A stretch of 64,000 bases of DNA from Candidatus Heimdallarchaeota archaeon (GTDB lineage: Archaea; Asgardarchaeota; Heimdallarchaeia; Heimdallarchaeales; Heimdallarchaeaceae). The notes beneath the pieces are model-generated. The model searched no databases, was not told where the DNA came from, and saw nothing but the letters and a program-made list of their open reading frames with translations. The translations under genes were made by a program, and so were the position numbers. The stretch spans positions 1-64,000 of the forward strand of contig JAUVXV010000014.1 of NCBI GenBank assembly GCA_030603365.1, written 5' to 3'. Below, in pieces: positions 1-10,862 of the stretch (position 1 is its first letter; each line of letters starts with the position of its first letter).

Positions 1-1
1 G

Positions 2-765
2 TTAGTCTATCTTAAAACCATTCCAAACGTAAAGAAGAACCCTAAGCGGAAAGGAGCAATCGATTTAGGGATGACCAATCTTGTGACCTTTGTGGATAAC
101 CTCGGGAATCAACCGATTGTTATCAAGGATCACGGGAAAGGAATAAAATCAATAACCCAATATTATCTGAAAAACCAGACCAAACTAAGAGAACAATATG
201 TTCAGCAGCAGAGAAAGCAGTTGAAAAAGAACAACAAGTTGGAGTATGGAGCAGCATATTACATCTTACGTGAAAAGTGGAGGAAGAAACTCAAAGACTC
301 CATCCACAAACTCACCCATTATCTAGTTGAATTATTGATGGAACGAGATATTCATGAGGTGATAATTGGGTACAATAAGAAGTGGAAACAAGGGGTGCAT
401 TTCTGGAAAAAAGTCACCCAGATGTTTGTCACCATCCCCTTTATGCGGATCATTAATGTTCTGAAATATAAAGCAGCTGAAAAGGGATAAATGTTGAACT
501 CATTCCCGAAGAATATACCTCCAAATGTAGTTTCCTTGATAATGAGTTTCCCCAAAATCAAACTAGATATATGGGGAAAAGAGTTAAACGGGGGTTGTTC
601 AAATCTGCTCGAGGATACCTGATTAATGCTGATGTCAATGCAGCTTACAATATCTTAGTAAAAAGCGATCCGAAAGCATTGCCTAGAAGGCGTGCGAACG
701 GGGTAGGAGGATACGTGATGTATCCGCTCAGAGTGAGTATAGAACAGTTACCATGCTCTATATGA
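2..765 (+). pseudogene. tnpB: IS200/IS605-type TnpB (RNA-guided nuclease family), 5'-truncated by the window edge and frameshifted
   Basis: Open frame from base 2 gives ...KGAIDLGMTNLVTFVDN (RuvC-I-like). After KAAEKG at ~485 the frame shifts and continues INVELIPEEYTSKCSFLDNE...YMGKRVKRGLFKSARGYLINADVNAAYNIL, typical of a TnpB C-terminus. Confidence 0.85.
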
Positions 766-846
766 TGAGCTCTAAGAAAGATATTAACCTATCTTGTTAA
801 TATGACAAGATGACAAAAACACATCATGACACTTTCTGTTTACTTC

Positions 847-1857
847 TCAATACATAGTCCAGTTATATACTGCATCTCGAAGGAATTCTATTGCATTTAA
901 TTCATGTGGTTTAACCTTTCTAAGAAGTTTTGCACCCTTATTTCTCATTTCCGCTGTCATATCTCCTTGGAATGCAAAAGGAAAAATTGAATTAAACTCT
1001 TTTATTAGTTTTAGAGATTGGGTAAATTCTTCAGAAGCCTGTTTTAGGAATTGAGCATGCTTTTTCCCTTCATATTTTTGCATAAATCTAATGAGAAACT
1101 CAACAGCAGTTATCCTACCTTCTAATGCACACTCAGCAACATAACTGGTACCATGATAGAAATGCGGATCATCACTTCCTTCATCTAGAATGCTTGCCCA
1201 CTCAGTGAAAGCTTCAGGACCAGCAACATAATTGTCATGAGTAAGTGAAGGTCCACCTCTTGTAAGTTTAAGCGCTCGTTCAATAGCATCTTTGTCTGTT
1301 TGACTTGTTATCTCTCCAACTTCTTCATTGAATGAAAAGAAATGCAGTGCTCCAGGTGAGTGGAGTTTATCGAATTTGATAGGTTCATCAGGTTGATTAT
1401 TTAATCCTCGAAAAGTACTAACGAGATAACTATCATTTTCATAACCATAAGCGATCCCATATTCTGGTACAGGTATTCCCCAAAGAATTACTGGTTTATC
1501 GGTTTTTTCTAATGCTTGTTTAAATGCTTCAAAGATTTTTTGTGCCCTTTCTTTATCGTTCTCTGATAATTCTCCTTCTCTTGAATGAAAATCACCTGGA
1601 TCATCATAACCTTCTATACTGAATCCAAGAGCTTCAGTTCCCTTGAGGATGTCAGAATAAGCTTTATGTGCAGTAGGACCAGAGGGACAGGTGACACCTT
1701 TTGAGACATTTATCAGGAAAGACCATCCACTATAACCCCCTACATCAACAACATCATGATTCTTGCCTAGAGATTTCAGTATACCAGATGCGGCACCTAA
1801 ATAGGAAATCCAACATGGTTGATAAATTGGTTTTACTTTAACTTCTTTTCTTGCCAT
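847..1857 (-). CDS. Conserved hypothetical protein, possibly a papain/C39-like (BtrH N-terminal-like) fold
   Basis: 336-aa ORF; N-terminal QPCWISYLGAASGILKSLG...GYSGWSFLINVSKG resembles cysteine-peptidase-like hypothetical proteins; family uncertain. Confidence 0.6.
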   Translation of the reverse strand: MARKEVKVKPIYQPCWISYLGAASGILKSLGKNHDVVDVGGYSGWSFLINVSKGVTCPSGPTAHKAYSDILKGTEALGFSIEGYDDPGDFHSREGELSENDKERAQKIFEAFKQALEKTDKPVILWGIPVPEYGIAYGYENDSYLVSTFRGLNNQPDEPIKFDKLHSPGALHFFSFNEEVGEITSQTDKDAIERALKLTRGGPSLTHDNYVAGPEAFTEWASILDEGSDDPHFYHGTSYVAECALEGRITAVEFLIRFMQKYEGKKHAQFLKQASEEFTQSLKLIKEFNSIFPFAFQGDMTAEMRNKGAKLLRKVKPHELNAIEFLRDAVYNWTMY

Positions 1858-1987
1858 TGGCTTACCAGCTCAAATTATATCTCTAACATAAAAATGAAGA
1901 TTATATTCAAAAATCTTTGCTGAAATTTGAAAATATAGTCTTAAATAGTTAAACTACTAAATTTCACCAGTGTTTGAGGTTATTAGA

Positions 1988-2482
1988 ATGATTAAAACAT
2001 TAATTGTTTTTGGAACAAGATTTGGTGCAACACATAGATCTTCAGAAGCTATCGCTAAAGTTCTTAAAGAAAAATTCAGCCATAACGTTGAACTTGTAAA
2101 GCTTACAAGTGAAACAGAAAATATTGAGTTATCAAATTTTGACAATATTATTTTAGGAACAAGTATAGCTATGTTCAGTTGGACAAAACGAGCAAAGAAA
2201 TTCTTGAAAAATGACTTCAGTGGGAAGAAATTATTCGTCTTTATCTCCTCAGCTGCATTAACTTACGCAGCTTTAGAAAAAGGTGATATGGAAAAATATG
2301 AAAAACACAAAAAACGTTTTCTTGACAATGTTGTTAAGAAAAATGCTAATGTTGAACCTACCTCAACTGCAGTTTTTGGTGGTTGGATAAAGAAAGGTAA
2401 GACAGAAGAATTTAGCCTATTTAATTGGAAAGAAGAAGATGCAGCAAACTGGGCTGAAGAAGTAGGAAAACTAACTAGCTAA
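1988..2482 (+). CDS. Flavodoxin-domain protein (HemG/protoporphyrinogen oxidase-like)
   Basis: MIKTLIVFGTRFGATHRSSEAIAKVL (FMN-binding loop), FDNIILGTSIAMFSW; ATG at 1988 preferred over the longer ORF start. Confidence 0.75.
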   Translation: MIKTLIVFGTRFGATHRSSEAIAKVLKEKFSHNVELVKLTSETENIELSNFDNIILGTSIAMFSWTKRAKKFLKNDFSGKKLFVFISSAALTYAALEKGDMEKYEKHKKRFLDNVVKKNANVEPTSTAVFGGWIKKGKTEEFSLFNWKEEDAANWAEEVGKLTS

Positions 2483-2574
2483 TTTGTTTTAGCAATTTTC
2501 TTTTCTTTATATGATGAGTTGTTCCATATTCTCTGAACAAAAATAGATTGATATAACTCCAATCCACATCCTTA

Positions 2575-2865
2575 CTACTCTGTTTCACTATTTAACAGCT
2601 TTGATGAGCTTTGTTTTGAGGAGTAGTATCTTGTTTTCCATTGAATTTTATTTCCACGTAGACCTGAATATATGCCAATAGCTATCATAATAAAATCTAT
2701 TAACATCGTTATGGGGAAGAGTAGGAAGAAATACCATTTCCAATCTCCTTTCTTTCTCCAATACCACTAGACACATATTGCAAATGCTAAGTATAGTGCT
2801 GAATTCACAATAATTCCTATAGAATAATCCCAAACAAACCAGTCAGTTCTTATGAAAGATTTCAA
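2575..2865 (-). pseudogene. Small two-TM membrane protein interrupted by an in-frame TAG
   Basis: TTG at 2865; LKSFIRTDWFVWDYSIGIIVNSALYLAFAICV-TAG(2767-2769)-WYWRKKGDWKWYFFLLFPITMLIDFIMIAIGIYSGLRGNK..., then open to TAG at 2575. Confidence 0.45.
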
Positions 2866-2939
2866 GATTTCACCCTATAAACCTGAAAAAAACATGATTG
2901 TTTACTTCAATATTCTAATAAAAGTTAGCTATTATTTGT

Positions 2940-5900
2940 TTATTGGTTAACTCTTCTTTTGATTTGTTCAATATTAGCGTTAATTAAACGTTTCATGTTA
3001 GGAGTAATTGCTGAAGTGTCTACATCAAATACAAGGAAAGGTACCCCGTGCTCCAAATAAATTGGTTTGAGAATTGCTTGAGAGATTTTATAAGGCAGAC
3101 AGTTTATTGGTCCAGTTAGTATAAGTGAGTCAAAATCACTATTCTCTAGAGTTTCCATACCTTTGCCAATTGTTGGGATTGCTTCACCAAAAATCAGAGG
3201 ACTAATTAGTGGCTTGGATTGTTTGTTTATTTCCCTAAGATCATTTCTTCCAGCAAACAACAGACCTGTTTTCTTAAATTTCTTTCTATATCTTTTCTCA
3301 ATTGCATGCATAAGAGGAGGAGCGAGTAAGCTAATAATATAAAGTTGTGAGTATCTAGTCCAAAAAGTAGTAAAAGCTCTGAGAGCAGTTGAAAATTTAT
3401 TTGCTTCTTTTCTCCAATCCTGGGCTACTATTAGTCTTAGATTGATATTACTATACAAAGAAACTTCATATAAATCCGTAGATTTAACTAGAATATTGTG
3501 TTTAGCATAAAGCTCTTTTAATTCATTTAGAAAGAATGGACTATATCTAACAAAGAAATCACCACTTATTAGCACTTTGGGTAAATTTTTGGGAGATTCC
3601 TTTCTTGGAATTGTAGAGATTTTATCTATTAATTTCTCAACATTCTTATGAAACTGCTTCAACTCAGTTGTGCATGATAAGAACTCTGACCAATAATCTT
3701 GGAGAAGTTGCCTACTACCATTACGCCCCACTACTTGTAAAGCACTATCTATCTCAAACATAATATCTCCAACTAGTGCTGTTGCAGGTACATATCTGGC
3801 AATAGTGATTCGGTCAATTCCTAAGAAATCAGTGAGTTGATCAAACCTAAATAGGAACACATTCTTGAATTCATTCTTTTCAATGAAATGTTCTAGATAG
3901 TTAAAGTAACTATAAACAGCACATGGGGACCCACCTCTAATCATGAAAAATCCAACTGCTTCCCCAGGTTTTCTATTTTCTATAACTGATAGCATATGTC
4001 CTATAATTATAGGTAAAGGTATGCATTCTTTTCCTGAACTATATCTCAAACCTTTAACAGGATATTCTATCTTCATCTCTGTTGTTTCTCCAGAGTGGAA
4101 ACCAAAAAGATCGAATATTTTCGACATTGTATCCGTATGAAATTGGGAGAATGGGAAAAAGTGGAGTTTAACTCTTGGGTCTCTAATATCCAGTTTCTTA
4201 TTATCAGAGGTTATCACAACGATTTTTCCACCCCTCTTTTTCACTTTAGTTATTTGGAATGGTTTAACTTCTGTTTTCTTCTTAATTTCTTGGAAATTCT
4301 TGATTATTTCAAGAAAAGCTTCTAGTCTAGTTTGTATTCCAGCATCAGCTGAATGTGCATCCAGTTCTAAGATTAGATAAGGTTTCGATCTCATCTCATT
4401 TCTCATATGATTTTGAACGAATGCATCTATTGTACAACTAAAACTGTTAATGTAAAGTATAAACAGATTATCATATTCTAGAGCTAATTCTAGAGCTTTT
4501 TGTGCGTAATTAGCAAAGAACCAAGGAAAGTCCTCAGCTGAATCTTTATCCAGAAAATCAAAAGGAATAACCGTGACTCCCATACTCGCAAGTTTTTTAG
4601 GAATTAATTGAGATGTCTCTGGCGGAAAGGCATTGTAACTTCTTCCTACCAATAAAATCCCTATTTCACCAGAATTTCTGAGTTTGTCTAAAGTTTCCTT
4701 CCCCATCTGCAAGAATTTGTCTTCAGTTTGCTTTTGAGCAACTATTGCCTTATGATATGCTTTGTTAGCAATATTCTTAGGAACATCAAGCTTTTCTACA
4801 GCCATTTTTACAAGAGCATTATTGTTTTCGTAACCTTGTCTAAAATCTAAAACAGGACTCAGAAATTCTAGTTCTTTGAAAGCTTGTGATATGAAATAAG
4901 GGCTAGCTTGAGTTAGAGGACAAAAAGTTGAATCTCTCCAATCATTTCCTGTTGTCGCCGAATGAACATGAGGTAAAAACACAGTAGAGACTTTATTCTT
5001 AACCAAATCTAGAACTGCTCCATGTAATATTTGTATTGGATAACAAAATGAAGCATTTGTCATCAATTCTTTATCATCGTCTATTCCTGAGAGGATGATT
5101 TCATAGCCCAGTTCTTCAAAAAATGTTGAATATAAAGGATAAAGAGTATGGGTAAGTAATGCTCGTGGAATCCCTATTTTTTCATTACGTGTAGGTTTCT
5201 TCTTTTCAGTTTCAGAATCGATACCGAATAAAAGATCATTTCGGATAAGAACCAAATCCTCTTTTTCTTCTGTTTTATCAGAACCTCTCCATTGATGTTC
5301 ATATCTAGAACATCTTCCTCCAAATGGGAACTTTCTACCACCCACTTCATATCTTTCAATTTGACAATAATTTGTACATGCTTTACAAGTAAAACTTCCT
5401 AAATGTTTCATTTCTTCTTTGATGAGTGATTCAAGAGAGGTCTGCTCAGACATCCCTTTGATTTCGTGTTGTTCGTATTTAGATTTAGTAATCAATGAAA
5501 TACCAAATGCACCTACTAATTCAGGATTTGGAGGGATTATTATTTGCTTTCCAGTGGTTTGAGCAAAAGCATAACCAACCGAATTATTTTTAGCAACTCC
5601 TCCTTGGAAGAATATTTTCTGACCTACTGGTCTTAAACCTTTAACTTTGTTCAGATAATTATCTGCAATAGAATATACTAATCCACCAACGATGTTATCG
5701 CGTTCATATCCTTCCTGAGCAGCTGTTCTTATGTCTGTATTAATAAAAGCTGCACAATCAGCTTTGAATCTCACTGGACTATCGGCTCTCATTGCGACAT
5801 CTGAGATATCAAAAACATGTATTCCAAGGTCTCCTTTTGAACTTTCTTCTAAGAAAGATCCTGTTCCAGCTGAACAACTAGCATTCATTGCATAGTCTAC

Positions 5901-7127
5901 TGGAACGCCATTTTGCAGAAACATATATTTAGAATCTTGACCCCCTATTTCGAAAATTGTATCAACATCCTCATCATAGTAGACTGCACCTCTGGAGTGA
6001 GCAGAAATTTCGTTATAAACAGCTGAAGTACCAAGATAAGCACCAACTATTTGTCTCCCTGACCCTGTAACACCAACTAAATTTACTTGGCAATTTCCTA
6101 CTTGGTCTATTATTTCTTGAATGCACTTTCTAGTTGCTTCTACAGGGTTCCCACTGGTTCTGCCATAATAAGATGCAACAACAGCATTGTCCAAAGGGTC
6201 TACTAAAACTGCTTTAGTAGTTGTGGAACCTACATCTACCCCCAATAACAAAGGAGAGTTTTTATCAAAATCCTTTTTATTTTCTTTAGCTTCAATTATT
6301 GTTACTTGGTCACTAAATTGTTCTAAAGAAGGTAGTTGTGTAAATGTTTTAGTTGTAATTAATTTGTAATTTTCATGGGTTGGGGATTCTTGAACCATCA
6401 AAGCAGTACCATAAGCTTCGAAAACTGAACTTACATCTTTTGTTATTACTTCTACATCTCCTAATTCTTCTCGAAGTAATTTCACAAAAGCATCGTTAAG
6501 AGAGATTCCACCTATTAGGAGAAGTCTCTTTAGTTCAACTCGTGATTGAGTTATTAATCCCATAACTTTACTTACCATACTTGCAAGAACTGATGTTAGA
6601 ATATCTTCAATAGATGCTTCACCACGATTTAGTTTATGTGTAACATCAGATTTACAATGGACAGAACAACGAGAAGCAAGCTCGATTTTCTTCCCCTTTT
6701 TAGCTAATTCTATTGCTTCAGATAATGTTATATCCAATCGATCAATCTGTTGAATGAAGAATTCTCCACTTCCTGCTGCACATTTATCATGAGAGAGTAC
6801 ATTAACAATGTGACCTTCTTCATTTAGAATATATAATACAAATGATTCTCCTCCAAGTGAAACAACAATATCAAAATTTTCATCGTAAGAACTGATACCT
6901 TTCTCTACTGCAACTATTTCTGAAATTTCTCCAGAAGAACCACTCACTTCAAAGAATCTCTTTTCTGAACTTACTTGTTCTTTAATCAATTTTTCTAAAA
7001 CTTCTTCAGGTTTCCCTAGATGAGGTTGTTTAGCGATAGAAGCTTTACCTTTTTCATTAAGAGAGACTAAATTAACCGATACTGAACCGATATTTATCCC
7101 TATATACTCTGTAACTATATTGAACAC
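2940..7127 (-). CDS. Large 2-hydroxyacyl-CoA dehydratase activase-type protein (two BcrAD/BadFG ATPase domains plus a DUF2229/dehydratase-like C-terminal part)
   Basis: 1395 aa; YIGINIGSVSVNLV and LLGVDVGSTTTKAVLVD phosphate loops, FEIGGQDSKYM, NASCSAGTGSFLEE, CKACTNYCQIERY. Confidence 0.88.
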   Translation of the reverse strand: MFNIVTEYIGINIGSVSVNLVSLNEKGKASIAKQPHLGKPEEVLEKLIKEQVSSEKRFFEVSGSSGEISEIVAVEKGISSYDENFDIVVSLGGESFVLYILNEEGHIVNVLSHDKCAAGSGEFFIQQIDRLDITLSEAIELAKKGKKIELASRCSVHCKSDVTHKLNRGEASIEDILTSVLASMVSKVMGLITQSRVELKRLLLIGGISLNDAFVKLLREELGDVEVITKDVSSVFEAYGTALMVQESPTHENYKLITTKTFTQLPSLEQFSDQVTIIEAKENKKDFDKNSPLLLGVDVGSTTTKAVLVDPLDNAVVASYYGRTSGNPVEATRKCIQEIIDQVGNCQVNLVGVTGSGRQIVGAYLGTSAVYNEISAHSRGAVYYDEDVDTIFEIGGQDSKYMFLQNGVPVDYAMNASCSAGTGSFLEESSKGDLGIHVFDISDVAMRADSPVRFKADCAAFINTDIRTAAQEGYERDNIVGGLVYSIADNYLNKVKGLRPVGQKIFFQGGVAKNNSVGYAFAQTTGKQIIIPPNPELVGAFGISLITKSKYEQHEIKGMSEQTSLESLIKEEMKHLGSFTCKACTNYCQIERYEVGGRKFPFGGRCSRYEHQWRGSDKTEEKEDLVLIRNDLLFGIDSETEKKKPTRNEKIGIPRALLTHTLYPLYSTFFEELGYEIILSGIDDDKELMTNASFCYPIQILHGAVLDLVKNKVSTVFLPHVHSATTGNDWRDSTFCPLTQASPYFISQAFKELEFLSPVLDFRQGYENNNALVKMAVEKLDVPKNIANKAYHKAIVAQKQTEDKFLQMGKETLDKLRNSGEIGILLVGRSYNAFPPETSQLIPKKLASMGVTVIPFDFLDKDSAEDFPWFFANYAQKALELALEYDNLFILYINSFSCTIDAFVQNHMRNEMRSKPYLILELDAHSADAGIQTRLEAFLEIIKNFQEIKKKTEVKPFQITKVKKRGGKIVVITSDNKKLDIRDPRVKLHFFPFSQFHTDTMSKIFDLFGFHSGETTEMKIEYPVKGLRYSSGKECIPLPIIIGHMLSVIENRKPGEAVGFFMIRGGSPCAVYSYFNYLEHFIEKNEFKNVFLFRFDQLTDFLGIDRITIARYVPATALVGDIMFEIDSALQVVGRNGSRQLLQDYWSEFLSCTTELKQFHKNVEKLIDKISTIPRKESPKNLPKVLISGDFFVRYSPFFLNELKELYAKHNILVKSTDLYEVSLYSNINLRLIVAQDWRKEANKFSTALRAFTTFWTRYSQLYIISLLAPPLMHAIEKRYRKKFKKTGLLFAGRNDLREINKQSKPLISPLIFGEAIPTIGKGMETLENSDFDSLILTGPINCLPYKISQAILKPIYLEHGVPFLVFDVDTSAITPNMKRLINANIEQIKRRVNQ

Positions 7128-7223
7128 CTTATAGATTTAATAGATATGATATTACCCAAGAAAAACTTACATTTAAAAAAGTTGTCCATACCTAATTACA
7201 AGAAAATGGAAAGGGAGTTTTCC

Positions 7224-9599
7224 TCATACAAGAGGATTAGTGTCAAGAGGATAAGGGTCAACTACACTAGTTACTTCCCAATCTATTGGATAACTGCCAA
7301 CACCAGACCAAGTATCCCAATAATTGCCTTCTAAGGTCAAACTATCATACCATTGACTTCCTCCTTCTTTATCCAATGCTTGAGAAGTTCCTCCTTGATT
7401 ATTACCAATGAAAGCATTATGGTGAATTATATGATCCGTGGAATAAAGGGATATTTCAATAGCATAACCCACATTATTCAAGAAAAGATTATAGGTTACA
7501 TTACATTCTACTTGCACCGCTCCTGAGATTAACAATCCACGATTTGAGTTCTCTGAAAAAGTGTTATTGTGAATAGTAACAAAATCTGAATAAATTACTC
7601 TCATCCCATCTTCATTCTCATAACAAGTATTATTTTCAATAATACAATAATCGGAGAAAGAGATGTAAATTCCTACAGTATTCTGGTAACATATAGACTC
7701 TGATAAATAAGTTCCATCAGATCTATATACATATATTCCGATATTTGAAGCATCATGAACAGTTATATCTGTGAGAGTACAATTTTCAGAATTGAAAATT
7801 CCTATTCCATTATAACAGGAGCTGATAGTTACATTTGTAAGGTTAAGATGTTCAGAGAGATAAACTTCTATCGCTGCACTTGTATTTGAAATGACGATAT
7901 TTCTAATCAGAGCAGAGCTACAATTTATCAGAATTAATTGTCCAAAAGCTATATTGTCAAGAATAAGATCTTGTTGATTTACATAGTAACCTAAAGGTTT
8001 TGAGTTTACCGAGTTATTTGTAATTGTAAATGTGTTATAATCACCTATATTACCATAGAAATTGAATCCACAGAGATCTCCAGATATAGAATTATTTTGG
8101 AAAACAACATAATCTGACCTGCTCAATCTAGGACCATTTCCATAAACATAAGTGAAAATATTGTCATTAGCTGTGATTTTGTCTGAATCAGTAATAGTTA
8201 TTCCATATTCACAAGATTCAAAAGTATTAGTTAGAACTGAAGAGTTATAATTTCTGAATACTTCAACATGACCGTCAAAGAAATGGTTGTTAAAGATATA
8301 CGAGTTAGTACATTCTACTAAAGAAATCTCACTCTGCGTGAAAGTGTTTTCTGTAAATACCAAATTAGCAGCACCTGCACAATAAACATCAGTTTCTAAA
8401 AATGAATTATTCGCAAATGTAACAAAATCGGCATCATCAAGGTTGAAGTGCATGAAACTGTTGTCAGAGATAGTTACATTATTACACTCTTTCAAATTTA
8501 CTGATATCACATATTCATTATTTATGAATTCAATATCAGAGCAGAAAATCAAATCGATTTTGACATCTCCTAATGCTTCATTCAAATTATACAACCAGAT
8601 ATCAGAACAGTTCACAAACAGAATTTGTGTACCTAGACTAAGTGTGTGTGCAAGATTAATGTAATCAGCACTCACTGTAAAAATAAATAAACCATTTCCT
8701 GCAAGGTTTGAATGTACTTGGTAGGATGCATAATCCTCAATAGATACTTCTCTAATTTGATAATCAAAGAAGTTATTGTATTCCAATTTTGATTGAGGAG
8801 ATTGAACAGAAGAGAAATATCTTCCTTCATTGAACGTGATATTAATTCCTATAGAAAAGGTCAGCAAAATGTTAAATTCAATACCAGTATTATTTGAAAT
8901 AAGACTTCGATGAGAGTAAGTAAGGAGAAATGATACATTATCCATATGATTTTTTATTAATAGAGCATCTGAACAATAATCGAGAAGAATAGCACTGTTC
9001 TTCCCATCAAAAACATTTTCTGTTATATTGATATTTTTGGAACCTGAACCAATGATATGAAATAAGAAATTTTCATTGATATTGTAAAAATAATTATTGT
9101 ATATAATGGTCTCATCAGCAGAAGATAAAGATAAAGCATAATGACAGTACTCAAATTTATTTTGAATTATTTGGCTGGAATCTGTATTGGATAAATAGAT
9201 TCCCCAAAAATCACTTCTTATAGTATTATTGAAAATTGTTGCGCTTCCATTAGCAACGTTTTCTAAGCGTATTGAATTTCCATTCTCATGTGTAGATCTT
9301 AGGAGACAGTTTTGGATAACAAAATAATCAGTTGTACCAAAGATATAAATTGCATAAGTAGTAAAAGTTGTAATATTTAGATTGTTGATTAGATGCGGGT
9401 CTTGTTCTGTACCTGTACCTTCAAAATCATAATCTAGAAAATCCTCATTCTTCCATATCATTATTGGATCATGTTCAACCATTTCATCAGGAGGGGTAAT
9501 AATTGGATCATTTTGTAATAATAAAACAGGCACGATAATTGCTACTGTTATTAATAAGCCTACAAGAACACCGACAAGATATTTCCATATTACTTTCAT
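7224..9599 (-). CDS. Secreted/membrane-anchored right-handed beta-helix (NosD/periplasmic copper-binding-like) protein
   Basis: N-terminal TM helix, repeated N-N-x-F/I beta-helix repeats, terminal GNYWDTWSGVGSYPIDW...DPYPL. Confidence 0.85.
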   Translation of the reverse strand: MKVIWKYLVGVLVGLLITVAIIVPVLLLQNDPIITPPDEMVEHDPIMIWKNEDFLDYDFEGTGTEQDPHLINNLNITTFTTYAIYIFGTTDYFVIQNCLLRSTHENGNSIRLENVANGSATIFNNTIRSDFWGIYLSNTDSSQIIQNKFEYCHYALSLSSADETIIYNNYFYNINENFLFHIIGSGSKNINITENVFDGKNSAILLDYCSDALLIKNHMDNVSFLLTYSHRSLISNNTGIEFNILLTFSIGINITFNEGRYFSSVQSPQSKLEYNNFFDYQIREVSIEDYASYQVHSNLAGNGLFIFTVSADYINLAHTLSLGTQILFVNCSDIWLYNLNEALGDVKIDLIFCSDIEFINNEYVISVNLKECNNVTISDNSFMHFNLDDADFVTFANNSFLETDVYCAGAANLVFTENTFTQSEISLVECTNSYIFNNHFFDGHVEVFRNYNSSVLTNTFESCEYGITITDSDKITANDNIFTYVYGNGPRLSRSDYVVFQNNSISGDLCGFNFYGNIGDYNTFTITNNSVNSKPLGYYVNQQDLILDNIAFGQLILINCSSALIRNIVISNTSAAIEVYLSEHLNLTNVTISSCYNGIGIFNSENCTLTDITVHDASNIGIYVYRSDGTYLSESICYQNTVGIYISFSDYCIIENNTCYENEDGMRVIYSDFVTIHNNTFSENSNRGLLISGAVQVECNVTYNLFLNNVGYAIEISLYSTDHIIHHNAFIGNNQGGTSQALDKEGGSQWYDSLTLEGNYWDTWSGVGSYPIDWEVTSVVDPYPLDTNPLV

Positions 9600-9689
9600 T
9601 TTTTCACTTATCCAATTTATTGTTTTGAAGATATATGAGATATTTCATAAGCGAATTTCGAGATAATTTCATGACAATTCTGGAACGTA

Positions 9690-10718
9690 TCATTCAATCA
9701 CTTTTTCACCTGATTTGCTTAAATACACAATTGCATTTCTCCCCCACTTCTCTTTTCTAATCAAACCTTGTTCTTCTAATAATAGAAGGTTTCTGGATGT
9801 TTTAGCTCTTGTGAAATCAGCTTTTCTTCCCAATTCATTTTGAGCAATTTTTCCTCCAGCTTCATTAATAATTCTTAGAAGTGTTTTTTGAGATTCATTT
9901 AGAAACAAGGTTCCTATATCCTTGATAGATTTATCTTCTTTTCTTCTCATTAGTAAATAAGTAATTACAAAACCAACTGATATACCTAACAATGGCCCAA
10001 CTACAAATGCCCAGATTGGGGGATTTGAAGGTTCAAGAGAAGGAGGGTCATAACGTACAATGAAGAGAGGATTGAATGATGGTAATAGATTCTGAAGTGA
10101 CCACGATATTATCAATCTCTTTCCTGCAAAGCTCTGTGTTTGATTAGTAGGATAAATTGATGTCAAACCCGCTTCTTCATGGATATAGCTGTTCTCTGGA
10201 AGTTTAACTAATAGATAAAGATTCTGAGTATAGTAATTTATCGTTGAAGAATACTCTAGATTGTAGTAATCTGATTCATCTTCGTAAATGGGCATCATAT
10301 CTAGATTATATGAGAGATAAAATGAAGTAGTGTCATTAGTGTCTAAAACTTGATTTAAGTTAAAGAACAGCTGAAGGTAAGAAGAAGTTTGAACAAGAAT
10401 ATCATAATCAATTGTTCCTGTACCATCTTCAACTGTTACGTTGCTGCAAGAGTGGTTTAACCAGAGAGTAAGAGAAGAGACAGAATAGTTCAACCTATTC
10501 TCAATATTATAAATCTCTGTAACATAGATTTCATCAACTTCAGGGATGTCAATTTGAGTTACATGAGATGTCAATACTATCATATCAGAAACTTGCATTT
10601 TTGGACAATACTCTGACCTTTCTAGAACAGTTGCACTACAGTTTGTGTTTGGAAACTGGGATAGCATAACCAATGTAAATACTAATCCTAAGAGAGGGAA
10701 TGTTCTTTTCTGCAACAT
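9690..10718 (-). CDS. Membrane-anchored one-component regulator: extracytoplasmic domain, TM, C-terminal MarR-like wHTH
   Basis: Signal peptide, TM (WAFVVGPLLGISVGFVITYLLM), C-terminal QKTLLRIINEAGGKIAQNELGRKADFTRAKTSRNLLLLEEQGLIRKEKWGRNAIVYLSKSG. Confidence 0.75.
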   Translation of the reverse strand: MLQKRTFPLLGLVFTLVMLSQFPNTNCSATVLERSEYCPKMQVSDMIVLTSHVTQIDIPEVDEIYVTEIYNIENRLNYSVSSLTLWLNHSCSNVTVEDGTGTIDYDILVQTSSYLQLFFNLNQVLDTNDTTSFYLSYNLDMMPIYEDESDYYNLEYSSTINYYTQNLYLLVKLPENSYIHEEAGLTSIYPTNQTQSFAGKRLIISWSLQNLLPSFNPLFIVRYDPPSLEPSNPPIWAFVVGPLLGISVGFVITYLLMRRKEDKSIKDIGTLFLNESQKTLLRIINEAGGKIAQNELGRKADFTRAKTSRNLLLLEEQGLIRKEKWGRNAIVYLSKSGEKVIE

Positions 10719-10862
10719 CTGTATAATTCACATCATGGTTCAAAAGAATTTCTCTTGAAATTCAACATTTTCAACAAATAACACTTCATTATATTAAGAG
10801 TTAGTTGAAACTATAGTGTGACAATTTCGAGACTCAGAACAAAGAATTGAAATGAAATGATA

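Noticed and set aside
2767-2769. Pyrrolysine recoding of TAG
   Set aside because: TAG serves as a terminal stop for other genes here and no pyl genes are visible; mutation or error is simpler.
2648-2833. 61-aa minus-strand ORF in the track
   Set aside because: The alternative frame of the same strand has the hydrophobic membrane-protein character; this one looks like a shifted reading.
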